The notes beneath the pieces are model-generated. The model made no database searches. It was not told the origin of the DNA and worked only from the letters and a program-made list of their open reading frames with translations. 64,000 bases of DNA from Anaerolineae bacterium (lineage in GTDB: Bacteria; Chloroflexota; Anaerolineae; JAFGEY01): assembly GCA_016783145.1 (NCBI GenBank), contig JADHXD010000002.1, positions 1-64,000 on the forward strand, read 5' to 3'. Below are positions 53,843-64,000 of the stretch, piece by piece. Each line of letters starts with the position of its first letter. The stretch's first letter is position 1. Position numbers and translations under genes: made by a program.

Positions 53843-55900
53843 TCAGCGGATCTCGAGTGTGGCTATGGTGAGCGAGTCTCCCGCCGGACTGCCGTCGAGC
53901 GCGACAGGGAGTCGGGGCGCACCACTCACCTCATACATTCCAACCAGCAGACGGTATTCGCCGGGCGCCAACGTCTTCGGGACCGGCACACCGTACCGGT
54001 CCGGGAATATGCCCTCCTCAGGCCGCCAGTCGGTCGTCAGTTTCATGCCATCCCCTGGCTCGCCGTCGTACTGAGATACGGGACGACCGTCCGCGCCAGC
54101 CAGGTGCAGGAACACTTTGAATCGCCCAGTAGGCACGTCCAGCGCTTCCCAGAACAGCGTCACCAGCAAAGTGTCTCCGCGCCGCACTTCTGCCGGGGAT
54201 ACAGTGTACCCTCGCAGGGCGATGACATCTCCCAGACGTACACTTGGCAAAGGATGCTCCATCTCTGCGACGGAGAGATCTTCTGACACAGCGTACACTG
54301 CCAACCGTACGTCCCCATACCAGGTGTCTGAGGCCTTGAAGGCGTTAGCACCCAACCAACGCTCCACGATCCGCTCTGGATCGCTTTCCTCGGTCGCCCA
54401 GTACAGGACAAAGAGCCGATCGTGCTTGGACGCGATCTCCGCCAGTTCGGTGACAACCTGCTCCTCGTGAGGTGGGCGCTCTCGGCACAGTGGGTACACC
54501 GGAACGTGCTGTTGATGATAGTACGTGAACACTTCCCACTGGTTTGGCGCGTTGAGAAGCACGGCATCGCCCTCCCGTTCCAAGCCTTCAATGAACGAGA
54601 CGATGGCGCGGTAGTCGCCGCGTGCGTATGTAGGATCATAGTAGTAGTTACGGAGAGAGCGGGCAGCCGCCACACCGACGATGGCAAGTCCCACCATCAA
54701 CCAGAGACGGTTGGCCGCACTCCGTCTGGGTTCGGAAGAGCCTTCCAGGGTGGCGATACCCGCCCCAACCAGGATGGAGAAGGCAGGGCTGGAGACCAGG
54801 AAGAACTTGGCGCGGAAGGCGGGACGTCCGCTCACGGACAGTCCGATCATGACGATCATGGGCGCAACGACCAGCAGGCAGAGGGCCAGTGCGCGAACGC
54901 TGAGCAGACGCCGCGCCCGGCTTCTGGACGCGCGGTCCAGAAGAGGCGCAAAAGCACTCCAGATCCCCAGCACTGAGAACCCAACCATGCCCACGACCAA
55001 CCATCTGGTCAGGTCATCGTCGGCGACTGTCTCTCCCACGCTCAGCAGCTTCAGGGCTTGAGCAACGACAAAGGAGACAGAGTGCACCTCGCTGATCGGA
55101 CCATAGCCCACGGTCTTGGCCCAGGCCGTACCTAGCCAGGGCAGATAGAGGAGCAGCACGATGAGGTGCGTGCCGGCCCACCAACCAGCAGATCTCCATT
55201 GACCCGGCGCCCCTCTCCGTCCGAGCCACCAGGCCAACCAGGCCACGTTGATCGCGGCGAGGACGACGGGAAAGGAATAGTGCGTCCAGAGTCCCGCGGC
55301 AGCCGCCAGGGCATAGACGAGACTCCACAGAAGCTGCTCCCGCCGCCCCCTCCACTCAATCCACCGGATGAAGGCCAAAGTCACCGCTGTCCCAAGCAGC
55401 GCCACAAGCACATACATCCGCACTTCCTGCGAATACTGGACCTGGAACGGGGACACCGCCGCGCAGAACGCCGCAAGCCAGCCTGCCCTGCGCCCAAAGG
55501 CCCTCGTCCCCACAGCATAGACCAGAGCCACCACTGCCATGCCGGTGACAGCAGACAATGCGCGCACGGCAGCTTCACCCTGACCGAAGAGCCTGACCCA
55601 TCCCCACAGCAACAAGTAGTAACCAGGCGGATGGACGTCAGCTCGGGCGGCAGCAATCACCAGGTCCAGCGACCGCTCAGCCAAGCGAACGCTGTTCCCC
55701 TCGTCAGCCCATAGGCTCTGCGCAGTCAGATTCGAGGTGCGCAGTACAGCAGCCAGGATGAACACGAGCAAGGTGAACCCCCAGAGCAACCAGCCCTGAG
55801 TGTGCGAGACCTGTTGTCTCCGCGCCTGCTGGTAGACCCTCGCCTGCTGTCTGGGCGGACTCGTCCTCCCCCTGGCAGGCCGATGTCGCCTCTTGCCCAC
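53843..55900 (-). CDS. GT39-type membrane glycosyltransferase (ArnT/PMT-like)
   Basis: 685 residues. A basic N terminus is followed by about eleven membrane helices. The catalytic acidic pair is in LWADEGNSVRL in the first loop, and RADVHPPGYYLLL fits the family. A soluble C-terminal beta domain (RGDTLLVTLFWEAL, PGEYRLLVGMYEV) follows. These enzymes move sugars from polyprenol-phosphate donors at the outer face; the Dpm1-like protein at 25015 may supply the donor. The acceptor is unknown. Confidence 0.85.
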   Translation of the reverse strand: MGKRRHRPARGRTSPPRQQARVYQQARRQQVSHTQGWLLWGFTLLVFILAAVLRTSNLTAQSLWADEGNSVRLAERSLDLVIAAARADVHPPGYYLLLWGWVRLFGQGEAAVRALSAVTGMAVVALVYAVGTRAFGRRAGWLAAFCAAVSPFQVQYSQEVRMYVLVALLGTAVTLAFIRWIEWRGRREQLLWSLVYALAAAAGLWTHYSFPVVLAAINVAWLAWWLGRRGAPGQWRSAGWWAGTHLIVLLLYLPWLGTAWAKTVGYGPISEVHSVSFVVAQALKLLSVGETVADDDLTRWLVVGMVGFSVLGIWSAFAPLLDRASRSRARRLLSVRALALCLLVVAPMIVMIGLSVSGRPAFRAKFFLVSSPAFSILVGAGIATLEGSSEPRRSAANRLWLMVGLAIVGVAAARSLRNYYYDPTYARGDYRAIVSFIEGLEREGDAVLLNAPNQWEVFTYYHQQHVPVYPLCRERPPHEEQVVTELAEIASKHDRLFVLYWATEESDPERIVERWLGANAFKASDTWYGDVRLAVYAVSEDLSVAEMEHPLPSVRLGDVIALRGYTVSPAEVRRGDTLLVTLFWEALDVPTGRFKVFLHLAGADGRPVSQYDGEPGDGMKLTTDWRPEEGIFPDRYGVPVPKTLAPGEYRLLVGMYEVSGAPRLPVALDGSPAGDSLTIATLEIR

Positions 55901-55922
55901 GCCCTTGCCCTACCCTTTCCGT

Positions 55923-56894
55923 CTAGCTCATCCTGTGCTGCTTGTCTGAGCGGACCAATGTGACCTTCCCTCCCTTTGCGATCTGGAACAGGTCAAAGTC
56001 TCGGGCGACAAACGTATTGCCGAACACACTCTGCGCTTCTGCCAGGACCTCGCGCTCATAGTGCCGTCTGGAGAGATGAGTCAAGATAAGGGCACGGACT
56101 TGGGCGTCACGGGCGAGCTGTGCCGACTGCCGAGCAGTCAGATGACCGAAATCAGCAGCTAGATCGCGTTCACTCTCCAGATAGGTCGCCTCAATCACCA
56201 GGGCATCTGCTCCTTGAGCTGCCTGGTGCAAGTTCCGCGTGGTCGATGCATCACCGACGAAAACGAGCTTTGCGCCGGGTAGCACCTCCCCCAACACATC
56301 GTCGGGACGGACTACCCTACCGTCAGGAAGAACCAGCTCCTCACCTCGAACCAGCCTTCTACGCTCTGGCCCTTGAGGGACGCCCAAGGCCTCGGCCTTT
56401 TCGACAAGAAAGGGCCGCCGAGACTTTTCCACAAAGCTGTAACCGTAGCATCCGGGCCCGCGATGCATAACCGGAAAGGCGTCGAGCACAAAGGTGTCAT
56501 CTTCCATCAGCACCCGGGCATCCACCTCATAGTACTCGATCTCCAGCGGTCGCCGGTTTGGCCCCAAAGCCACCTCCATGAGTCTCTCAACGCGATCCAG
56601 CGCCCAACGGCCTCCCCATATCTCCATACGTTCGATGGCCTCCCAGCGACCGAAGGTAGATGCGATACCCCCGAGACCCAGGATATGGTCCAGATGTCCG
56701 TGTGTCAGCAGGATACGATCAAGCCGGCGGAAGCCAAGCCCACTGCGCAGTAGTTGCCGCTGTGTGCCCTCGCCGCAGTCGATGAGAAAGCGATACTCCT
56801 TGTGCAGCACCATGGCCGAAGACAACCCACGATGCACAGACGGAGCCGAGGCCGAAGTGCCAAGAAAGACCAATTCAAACATCTCTATATCCAT
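55923..56894 (-). CDS. rnz: Ribonuclease Z
   Basis: About 323 residues. [15 protein letters not shown] and [14 protein letters not shown] carry the metallo-beta-lactamase zinc histidines; [18 protein letters not shown] and [11 protein letters not shown] complete the site. It trims tRNA 3' ends. The ORF-track start at 57056 overlaps rtcA, so ATG 56894 (or 56882) is used. It directly follows rtcA, so two RNA 3'-end enzymes share a transcript. Confidence 0.9.
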   Translation of the reverse strand: MDIEMFELVFLGTSASAPSVHRGLSSAMVLHKEYRFLIDCGEGTQRQLLRSGLGFRRLDRILLTHGHLDHILGLGGIASTFGRWEAIERMEIWGGRWALDRVERLMEVALGPNRRPLEIEYYEVDARVLMEDDTFVLDAFPVMHRGPGCYGYSFVEKSRRPFLVEKAEALGVPQGPERRRLVRGEELVLPDGRVVRPDDVLGEVLPGAKLVFVGDASTTRNLHQAAQGADALVIEATYLESERDLAADFGHLTARQSAQLARDAQVRALILTHLSRRHYEREVLAEAQSVFGNTFVARDFDLFQIAKGGKVTLVRSDKQHRMS

Positions 56895-56953
56895 TCTGGC
56901 CAGATGGCGGCTGACCAGGCCAAGAATACGCGCGAGAAGTGTACTCGCTGCGT

Positions 56954-58036
56954 TCACGCCTCGCTGGATGGGGTATGAACCGTCACCAGACCGGGGCGGC
57001 CCAGCTCGCCATCGATCTCTATGAGCACATCCCGGAGCATCTGAGCGATGACCCACGCGTTGGTAAGAAGGTGGGGCGTGACCGATTCCACCGCATACTG
57101 CGTCCGTCCCCGTGCAAGCGCCACTGGTAGGAGCAGTTGGTCCGCGAGGTGTGCGTCCACAGGTTGTCTTTGCTTGTGGAAGCGGAGGAACCCTCTACAC
57201 GCCTCCTCGGCTACCCTCTCTGCCGGCTTGCGGATACGCCCATAGGAGGCGAACCCTGCCCAAACGTTCTTGTACTCTGCCAGGACAAACACGACGGTCC
57301 CCTGTCCAGGCGACGGTGGGGCAAGGACCTCGATCTGAGGCTTGATCCCCTGCTTGCGTAGCAGAAAGTCAGCTCGAGTTGCCTGGCGCTGGCGGATGTG
57401 ATCGGGCAGATTGGAGGCCGCACTGAGAACCGACACACTTTGCAGTGTCCCTCGGTCTATCAGGTCCATCGGGGACAGGCGCAAGCTGCCTGCGATCTGC
57501 GCTCTGATCCTTCCCCCGCCGCGAGGATACCATCCCCAGGTCTGGACCACGACATCAGCGATGGGAGAGGCCTTCTCCGGAAACGCACCTGCACGCAAGA
57601 CTGCCTGCTTGGACAGCATAGGCAGGTACACTCTGTGCACATAATCCGCGGGTGGGCTCCAGGCAACGTGTGTGCCGCCCACCAATTCAACCTCAGACGG
57701 CCCATCCGAGAACGCCAGGGGCCAGAGCACGGTCTGGAAAACCAGACTGACCGCGCCCGCGGTGCCCACTTCCCATCGGTATCTGCCAGGTCGAGGCGGC
57801 ATAGTGGGCTCAAAGCTTAGGGTCTGCGAGCCTATCTCTGCGCCCTCCACCTTCGCCCCGCAGAGGTCGGCCACAGCCCGAACGGCGGTGAGGTGCTGCG
57901 CGCGGAGACCAGGCTTCTCTCGGCCTGCCCGAATCCGGTCAATGCGAAAGGCCTGCCCTGTGAGCGCACTCAGAGACAGTGCAGTGCGGACAAGCTGCCC
58001 GCCCCCCTCGCCGTACGACCCATCAATCGATCTCAC
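56954..58036 (-). CDS. rtcA: RNA 3'-terminal phosphate cyclase
   Basis: 360 residues. The family opening [19 protein letters not shown] is followed by [39 protein letters not shown] and the nucleotidyl histidine in [10 protein letters not shown] (His296). It converts RNA 3'-phosphates to 2',3'-cyclic ends. The start is taken as GTG 58036, just ahead of the conserved N terminus; the ORF-track start adds 86 unrelated residues. No rtcB or rtcR was seen. Confidence 0.9.
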   Translation of the reverse strand: MRSIDGSYGEGGGQLVRTALSLSALTGQAFRIDRIRAGREKPGLRAQHLTAVRAVADLCGAKVEGAEIGSQTLSFEPTMPPRPGRYRWEVGTAGAVSLVFQTVLWPLAFSDGPSEVELVGGTHVAWSPPADYVHRVYLPMLSKQAVLRAGAFPEKASPIADVVVQTWGWYPRGGGRIRAQIAGSLRLSPMDLIDRGTLQSVSVLSAASNLPDHIRQRQATRADFLLRKQGIKPQIEVLAPPSPGQGTVVFVLAEYKNVWAGFASYGRIRKPAERVAEEACRGFLRFHKQRQPVDAHLADQLLLPVALARGRTQYAVESVTPHLLTNAWVIAQMLRDVLIEIDGELGRPGLVTVHTPSSEA

Positions 58037-58059
58037 GAACCCAACCTGAATCCCAGCGG

Positions 58060-58788
58060 CTATCCTCGCAGCTGCCCAAGGCTCTCCAGCTCTCGGATCC
58101 CCTTGTCCACGAATCCCAGAGCCCGAGCCAGGGCTTGTGATGCTGCGTTCTCCCCATCCGCCGCATACAGTGGAAGCAAGCCTGCATCGAGCAAGCTCCT
58201 CACGCACATCGCGCCAACAGCCCTTCCCCATCCCCTGCCCTGGGCTTCTGGCTCGGTGTAGACGTACATCTCTGCCAGGTGAGCTGATCGCCAATTGATG
58301 CCGGCGGCAGACATCACGCGATCGCCTACTCGGATCTCGAACCGAAAGGGGCCTGGACCAGGCTGCACCATCACATTGATGACCGGATGGAAGGAAGGTG
58401 GGTCGAACGCATAGACGCAGTTCAGTTGCTGGCGCTCCAGCAGTAGGGTCTCCTCGACCCCTCTGCGGAGTAAAGGGGTCGTCACCACCGTGTAGGGCCG
58501 ACCGGGATGCAGTGCTTGACGCAACAGACTGGCGGCCAGTCCCTCGGGTGCACGCATAACCACGAGAGGCACAAACAGATCGGCTCTGGTCTGGCAGACT
58601 GCCACAAATCCATCCACCTGCCCTTGAGGTGCCCGGTGTACGTGCAGTCGCACGCGCTCCGGATCGTACTCCAAAGCATAGTATGCCGTCATTGCGTCTG
58701 CCGGGTGGGTAGGCACCAGCAGAGGACCGATCGAGCGTCGTTGGGCCTCGGTGGCCCCACGCTCGCCCGCAGGACCGGAGGCACTCAT
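58060..58788 (-). CDS. GNAT-family N-acetyltransferase
   Basis: 242 residues. A C-terminal GNAT fold has EMYVYTEPEAQGRGWGRAVG (the acetyl-CoA loop) and AADGENAASQALARALGF. The N-terminal half is a second, degenerate GNAT-like lobe. The ATG overlaps the flavin reductase stop (ATGA type). The substrate is unknown. Confidence 0.75.
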   Translation of the reverse strand: MSASGPAGERGATEAQRRSIGPLLVPTHPADAMTAYYALEYDPERVRLHVHRAPQGQVDGFVAVCQTRADLFVPLVVMRAPEGLAASLLRQALHPGRPYTVVTTPLLRRGVEETLLLERQQLNCVYAFDPPSFHPVINVMVQPGPGPFRFEIRVGDRVMSAAGINWRSAHLAEMYVYTEPEAQGRGWGRAVGAMCVRSLLDAGLLPLYAADGENAASQALARALGFVDKGIRELESLGQLRG

Positions 58789-59288
58789 TGGGCGTATGTG
58801 CCTACGATGTGACCGTAGTACAGCCGATGAAAGTCCCCGTGGCTGTAGCTGCGATCGAGCACGTTGGGTGCCAGGTTTGGCGGCTGGACATCGTTCCAGT
58901 GCACCACCCTGCATTCATAGACCAAAGGGCATGCATCCAGGACGACACTGTCCACAGACTGCCCCACTGAAGTAGCGATCTCGGCCAGCTTGTCCACGTC
59001 ACGTCCACTGCGTGTGCCACAGAGCGTGACATAGTCCTTCATCTCGGGTGTAGGCACGTTGACGGCAAAGCTCTGCGATTCCTCGATGAACTGGTACGTG
59101 TATCGCGATGGTCGCACCAGCACAACCATCACCGGCAGACCCCAGACCACGCCGACCGTGGCCCAACCGATGGTCATCACGTTGGATGCGCCGTCGGCGC
59201 GTGTGGATGCCAGAAGCAATCCCCCGTGCGCCAGTCTGTGCAATGTCTCACCGAGCTGGTGAGTATAGACAACCTCTTTGCGCTTCAC
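58785..59288 (-). CDS. Flavin reductase-family (FMN-binding split barrel) protein
   Basis: About 167 residues. LASTRADGASNVMTIGWATVGVVWGLP and VRPSRYTYQFIEESQSFAVNVPT are typical of the flavin reductase-like FMN-binding family. The start is uncertain: GTG 59288 has AGGGAGGA just upstream, whereas ATG 59303 has no ribosome site. The 593xx part of the ORF-track frame is not family-like. Confidence 0.8.
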   Translation of the reverse strand: MKRKEVVYTHQLGETLHRLAHGGLLLASTRADGASNVMTIGWATVGVVWGLPVMVVLVRPSRYTYQFIEESQSFAVNVPTPEMKDYVTLCGTRSGRDVDKLAEIATSVGQSVDSVVLDACPLVYECRVVHWNDVQPPNLAPNVLDRSYSHGDFHRLYYGHIVGTYAQ

Positions 59289-59362
59289 CACTCCTCCCTG
59301 CATCGTGAACCAGATTGGGCCAACGCAGTGACAACAGAGGACAGTCCCCTGTGGACCAGGGC

Positions 59363-59391
59363 ATTGTACCACGTCCGCTGGAAAAACACAA
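59363..59391 (-). promoter_or_regulatory. Possible promoter of the flavin reductase to rnz unit
   Basis: The minus strand reads TTGTGT, a 17-bp spacer and TACAAT, about 75 bp before the gene start. The -35 is weak. Confidence 0.4.
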
Positions 59392-59460
59392 TCCCAGTGA
59401 GCCCGCCCACTCACAGAGAAAAGGCGCTTTGCCTCAATCGAGGGGCACAGAATGGGCGAT

Positions 59461-59489
59461 TTGCGCGTTTCTGCGTTTCGTGATACCAT
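59461..59489 (+). promoter_or_regulatory. Possible promoter of the 6S RNA
   Basis: TTGCGC, a 17-bp spacer and TACCAT. The expected start near 59496 fits the 5' arm of the 6S closing stem. Confidence 0.4.
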
Positions 59490-59499
59490 AGCGTTTGTA

Positions 59500-59668
59500 C
59501 CCTGCTGTGTTGGTGATGCGCCATTGAAGTTTTGAGCCAACACTTATGTTTCTCGGGGGCCATGCTCTTGAAGGGAATGCAGCAGTCCACGCGACTGCTG
59601 ATTCTACAGGTAGGCACCCACCTGCGAATGCAGGTTCAAAACCAATCCGCACACGGCACAGCGGGGCT
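59500..59668 (+). ncRNA. ssrS: 6S RNA
   Basis: The 3' part contains GGCACCCACCTGCGAATGCAGGTTCAA, the well-known 6S pattern of a CACCCACCT/AGGTTCAA hairpin. The ends pair: CCTGCTGTG (59501-59509) with CACAGCGGG (59657-59665), and TTGGT with ACCAA inside. The middle has GCAGCAGTC/GACTGCTG. A U-tailed terminator follows. 6S RNA binds housekeeping RNA polymerase. Recognition is from memory; ends are approximate. The rest of the 492-bp gap 59289-59780 holds the promoters and terminator listed. Confidence 0.75.
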
Positions 59669-59679
59669 TGTCGTATCCT

Positions 59680-59707
59680 ACCACCAGGACCACCCTGGTG
59701 GTTTTTG
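59680..59707 (+). terminator. Rho-independent terminator after the 6S RNA
   Basis: ACCACCAGG-ACCAC-CCTGGTGGT followed by TTTTT. A 9-bp stem placed just after the 6S end and before the MBL gene. Confidence 0.8.
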
Positions 59708-59780
59708 GTCGTGAGGGCACCTGGTGCTGGCGCGACACACGAACGCACGAGAAGTCAGGGTACCATAGTAGGAGGAAAGT

Positions 59781-60635
59781 ATGCTACGGGAGCGGGTAGC
59801 GGAGGACATCTTTGTCTTCACAAGCGATCTCTACCTCCAGGTCACGGCAAGCGCGATCTTTACGCCAGAGGGCGTCGTTGTGATCGACACCCTGCCATTT
59901 CCCCAGGAGACTCGTGAGATGCTTCGCTTCATTAGGAGGTACAGCACGAGCCCAATCCGCTACGTCATCCTGACCCACCACCACGCTGACCACTCCTACG
60001 GGACCTACCTCCTTGAGGGAGAGACGATCGCCCACGAGCGTTGTCGCCGCATTCTGGAGAAAGACGGTGACCGTATCCTTGAGGCAGACCAGGACCTGCA
60101 CCCAGAGCTCTTGGAGGTGCAGGTCCGGCTGCCGGAGACGGTGTTCGAGCGCGGGACACTGTCGCTGCATATCGGAAGAAAGACCATTACCCTGATGCAC
60201 ACACCCGGCCACACCAGCGATGGGGTCTCTGTCTACGTCAAAGAGGACAAGGTGCTGTTCGCTGGAGACTTGGTGATGCCCGTCCCGTACATCGTTGGCG
60301 GCGACCGACATGTGATGCGCGAGTCGCTGCACAAGCTCAGTGAATTAGCGATGGACAATGTCGTCCAGGGGCACGGCGACGTGCTCTTGCGAGGTGAGAT
60401 ACCAGAGGCGATCGAGACCAGCCTTCAGTATCTCGACGCGATTGAGCAGCAGGTGGAGAGGCGAGTAGCCAAGGGGATGCCCAAGAACACACTGCGCAGA
60501 TTGAGCATCGAGAGCTGCCACAAATCGCGGATTCCACTCAATGGCCTTGCCGAGGAGCTTCACCAGGCGAACTTGGCCCACCTGTATGATCTGCTGTCCA
60601 TGCAAAAGGAGACCGGAGTAGAGCTGAGAGCCTAG
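59781..60635 (+). CDS. Metallo-beta-lactamase-fold hydrolase
   Basis: 284 residues. Zinc ligands are visible: LTHHHADHSYG (HxHxDH), MHTPGHTSDG, LFAGDLV and VVQGHGDV. TAGGAGGAAAG lies before the ATG. The group includes glyoxalase II, quorum-quenching and general hydrolases; substrate unknown. Not clearly linked to its neighbours. Confidence 0.85.
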   Translation: MLRERVAEDIFVFTSDLYLQVTASAIFTPEGVVVIDTLPFPQETREMLRFIRRYSTSPIRYVILTHHHADHSYGTYLLEGETIAHERCRRILEKDGDRILEADQDLHPELLEVQVRLPETVFERGTLSLHIGRKTITLMHTPGHTSDGVSVYVKEDKVLFAGDLVMPVPYIVGGDRHVMRESLHKLSELAMDNVVQGHGDVLLRGEIPEAIETSLQYLDAIEQQVERRVAKGMPKNTLRRLSIESCHKSRIPLNGLAEELHQANLAHLYDLLSMQKETGVELRA

Positions 60636-60662
60636 TAGTCTTCCGAGCAAGGCGCAGAGGTG

Positions 60663-60691
60663 TTGACAACCTGGTACATCTGTGATACAAT
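60663..60691 (+). promoter_or_regulatory. Promoter of the T-box alaX-ileS operon
   Basis: TTGACA, a 17-bp spacer and TACAAT: a near-perfect sigma70 promoter directly before the T-box leader. Confidence 0.8.
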
Positions 60692-60697
60692 AGCGTC

Positions 60698-60985
60698 AAA
60701 GATTGACGAAAGACATTGATGGAGACGAGTAGGTAGACACCGCTCATCCAGAGAGTCCGGGTCAGGTGCAAGCCGGACATGAGGGTGTCGTCCGAAAATC
60801 CCTCCGGAGTCGCCAACCGAAAGAGCCAACCACGCTTGAGTAGACTTGGCCGGTGTCGTTCACCGTTACCTGAACGGGGACATGATGCGTGTCCCCTGAG
60901 CGGCCTCCTGAGGAGGCAATGAGGGTGGTACCACGGAAGCTAATCGACGCTTTCGCCCCTGCGGGGCGGAAGCGTTTTTCTTCTC
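60698..60985 (+). promoter_or_regulatory. T-box riboswitch leader (probably tRNA-Ile)
   Basis: The leader holds AGGGTGGTACCACGG (60922-60936), the canonical T-box. It is followed by a terminator, ACGCTTTCGCCCC/GGGGCGGAAGCGT (60947-60975, one G-U), then TTTTCTTCTC. A stem I-like region near the start (GAGTAGGTAGACACC...GGTGTCGTCCG) is followed by GAAAATCCC, where ATC could be the isoleucine specifier. Uncharged tRNA-Ile would favour the antiterminator and turn on alaX and ileS. The gap 60636-61002 is fully explained by this leader. Confidence 0.85.
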
Positions 60986-61002
60986 GCGAAGAGAGAGTGG
61001 AA

Positions 61003-61725
61003 ATGACAGTCCTGCTTTACCAAACGGATGCCTACGTAAAGGAGTTCGTGGCCGAGGTTTCGGACGCACGAGACGGGGCCATCGTTCTCGACCGTACGGC
61101 ATTCTACCCCGGTGGCGGCGGACAGCCGCACGATGAGGGTACGGTCAAGACCCGGTCTCACACATACCGTGTGACCAAGGTCAGCAAAGCCGGCGACCGC
61201 GTACTCCACTGGCTGGACACCGGTGGTCTGCACCCCCTGCCAGCCACTGGTACCCATGTCGAGGGGCGGCTGGACTGGAGCCGCCGCTTTGCGCTGATGC
61301 GCACGCACACCGCGCTGCACATCCTCTGTGGCGTGATCTGGCGGGACTATGGAGCTCAAGTGACGGGTGGCAATATGCAGCCGCTGGAAGCACGGATGGA
61401 CTTTGAGCTGGCCCATATGAGCGCTGGCTTTGCGGGAGAGGTCGAAGCCAAGATCAACGCGCAGGTCGCTGCTGGTCGCGAGGTAACAGCGAGCATCTTG
61501 CCACGCGCCGAAGCATTCCTGATTCCCGATCTGATCCGCACCAAGATCAACCTGCTGCCTGAAGGGATTACCAGCGTGCGTGTCGTAGAGATCGAGGGTC
61601 TGGATATGCAGGCTGATGGCGGCACGCACGTGAGCAACACAAGCCAGGTGGGCCACATTCGGGTGGTCAAACACGAGAGCAAGGGCAAGATCAACAAGCG
61701 ATTGCGCATTGCGCTAGACACATAA
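61003..61725 (+). CDS. AlaX-like alanyl-tRNA editing protein
   Basis: 240 residues homologous to the AlaRS editing domain. TAFYPGGGGQPHDEG opens the domain; THTALHIL (HxxxH zinc pair) and ADGGTHVSNTSQVG follow. The CGGTHV cysteine of AlaRS is Asp here. It removes misactivated Ser or Gly from tRNA-Ala. The ORF-track start lies in the T-box leader, so ATG 61003 is used. It is cotranscribed with ileS under one T-box. Confidence 0.85.
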   Translation: MTVLLYQTDAYVKEFVAEVSDARDGAIVLDRTAFYPGGGGQPHDEGTVKTRSHTYRVTKVSKAGDRVLHWLDTGGLHPLPATGTHVEGRLDWSRRFALMRTHTALHILCGVIWRDYGAQVTGGNMQPLEARMDFELAHMSAGFAGEVEAKINAQVAAGREVTASILPRAEAFLIPDLIRTKINLLPEGITSVRVVEIEGLDMQADGGTHVSNTSQVGHIRVVKHESKGKINKRLRIALDT

Positions 61726-61740
61726 CACAGGGGAATGAGA

Positions 61741-64000
<2,260 letters not shown>

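Overview
The window looks like a chromosomal piece of a GC-rich (about 58-60 % by eye) Chloroflexota bacterium, probably Anaerolineae-like. The gene content suggests this: multi-GAF SpoIIE phosphatases, zinc-ribbon/cyclase/AAA/TPR proteins, NACHT-HEAT proteins, PT-rich linkers on surface glycosidases, a BcerS-like acyltransferase and a GT39 membrane protein. This assignment is inference; there is no rRNA or other marker gene here to fix it. No phage, plasmid, complete insertion sequence, tRNA or CRISPR array was seen.

Layout. (1) 0.28-8.4 kb: signalling. An RsbW-type kinase overlaps a six-GAF SpoIIE phosphatase, which converges with a zinc-ribbon/cyclase-like/AAA/TPR protein. (2) 8.5-21.8 kb: an accessory catabolic island with two Gfo/Idh-type genes (one only a C-terminal remnant), a UroD-like protein, a formylglycine sulfatase, an enolase-superfamily dehydratase, a DapA-type aldolase, a FadR-type regulator with its own operator, two aldo-keto reductases (one with a missing barrel segment), a 2-hydroxyacid dehydrogenase and a glycyl radical enzyme. 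A 122-bp MITE-like element with a 9-bp target duplication sits between the aldolase and the regulator. (3) 22-25 kb: a NACHT-HEAT NTPase preceded by six direct repeats at an exact 11-bp period. (4) 25-32 kb: a polyprenol-phosphate mannose synthase, a HIT/GalT-like protein and a glycogen-type operon (GT, GlgC, GH57) with a structured leader. (5) 31.9-35.8 kb: DinG, a small membrane protein, a GNAT and RNase HII. (6) 35.8-41.7 kb, minus strand: an HTH protein, homocysteine methyltransferase, Cys-less rhodanese lipoprotein, NapH-like Fe-S membrane protein, a tiny membrane protein with an in-frame TGA in a UxxC motif, an M24 peptidase, and a subtilase with a stand-alone I9-like partner. (7) 42-46.7 kb: two surface glycosidases separated by a 14-bp perfect hairpin. 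(8) 46.7-50.5 kb: an SPT / CerR-like / BcerS-like set that looks like a bacterial ceramide pathway. (9) 50.5-53.4 kb: a GH65 phosphorylase fused to beta-phosphoglucomutase. (10) 53.4-59.3 kb: a Cys-rich protein, GT39, RNase Z, RtcA, GNAT and a flavin reductase. (11) 59.5-64 kb: 6S RNA, an MBL hydrolase, and a T-box leader controlling alaX and ileS; ileS runs off the end.

The most interesting item is the 48-codon gene at 38852-38998. Its single in-frame TGA falls exactly where the CD1871A-type C-terminal CxxC motif has its first cysteine, a plausible SECIS hairpin follows, and the partner NapH-like gene is next door. I read it as an unannotated selenoprotein. The ceramide-like cluster, the NACHT-HEAT gene with its phased repeats, the MITE-like element and the broken aldo-keto reductase are the next most useful.
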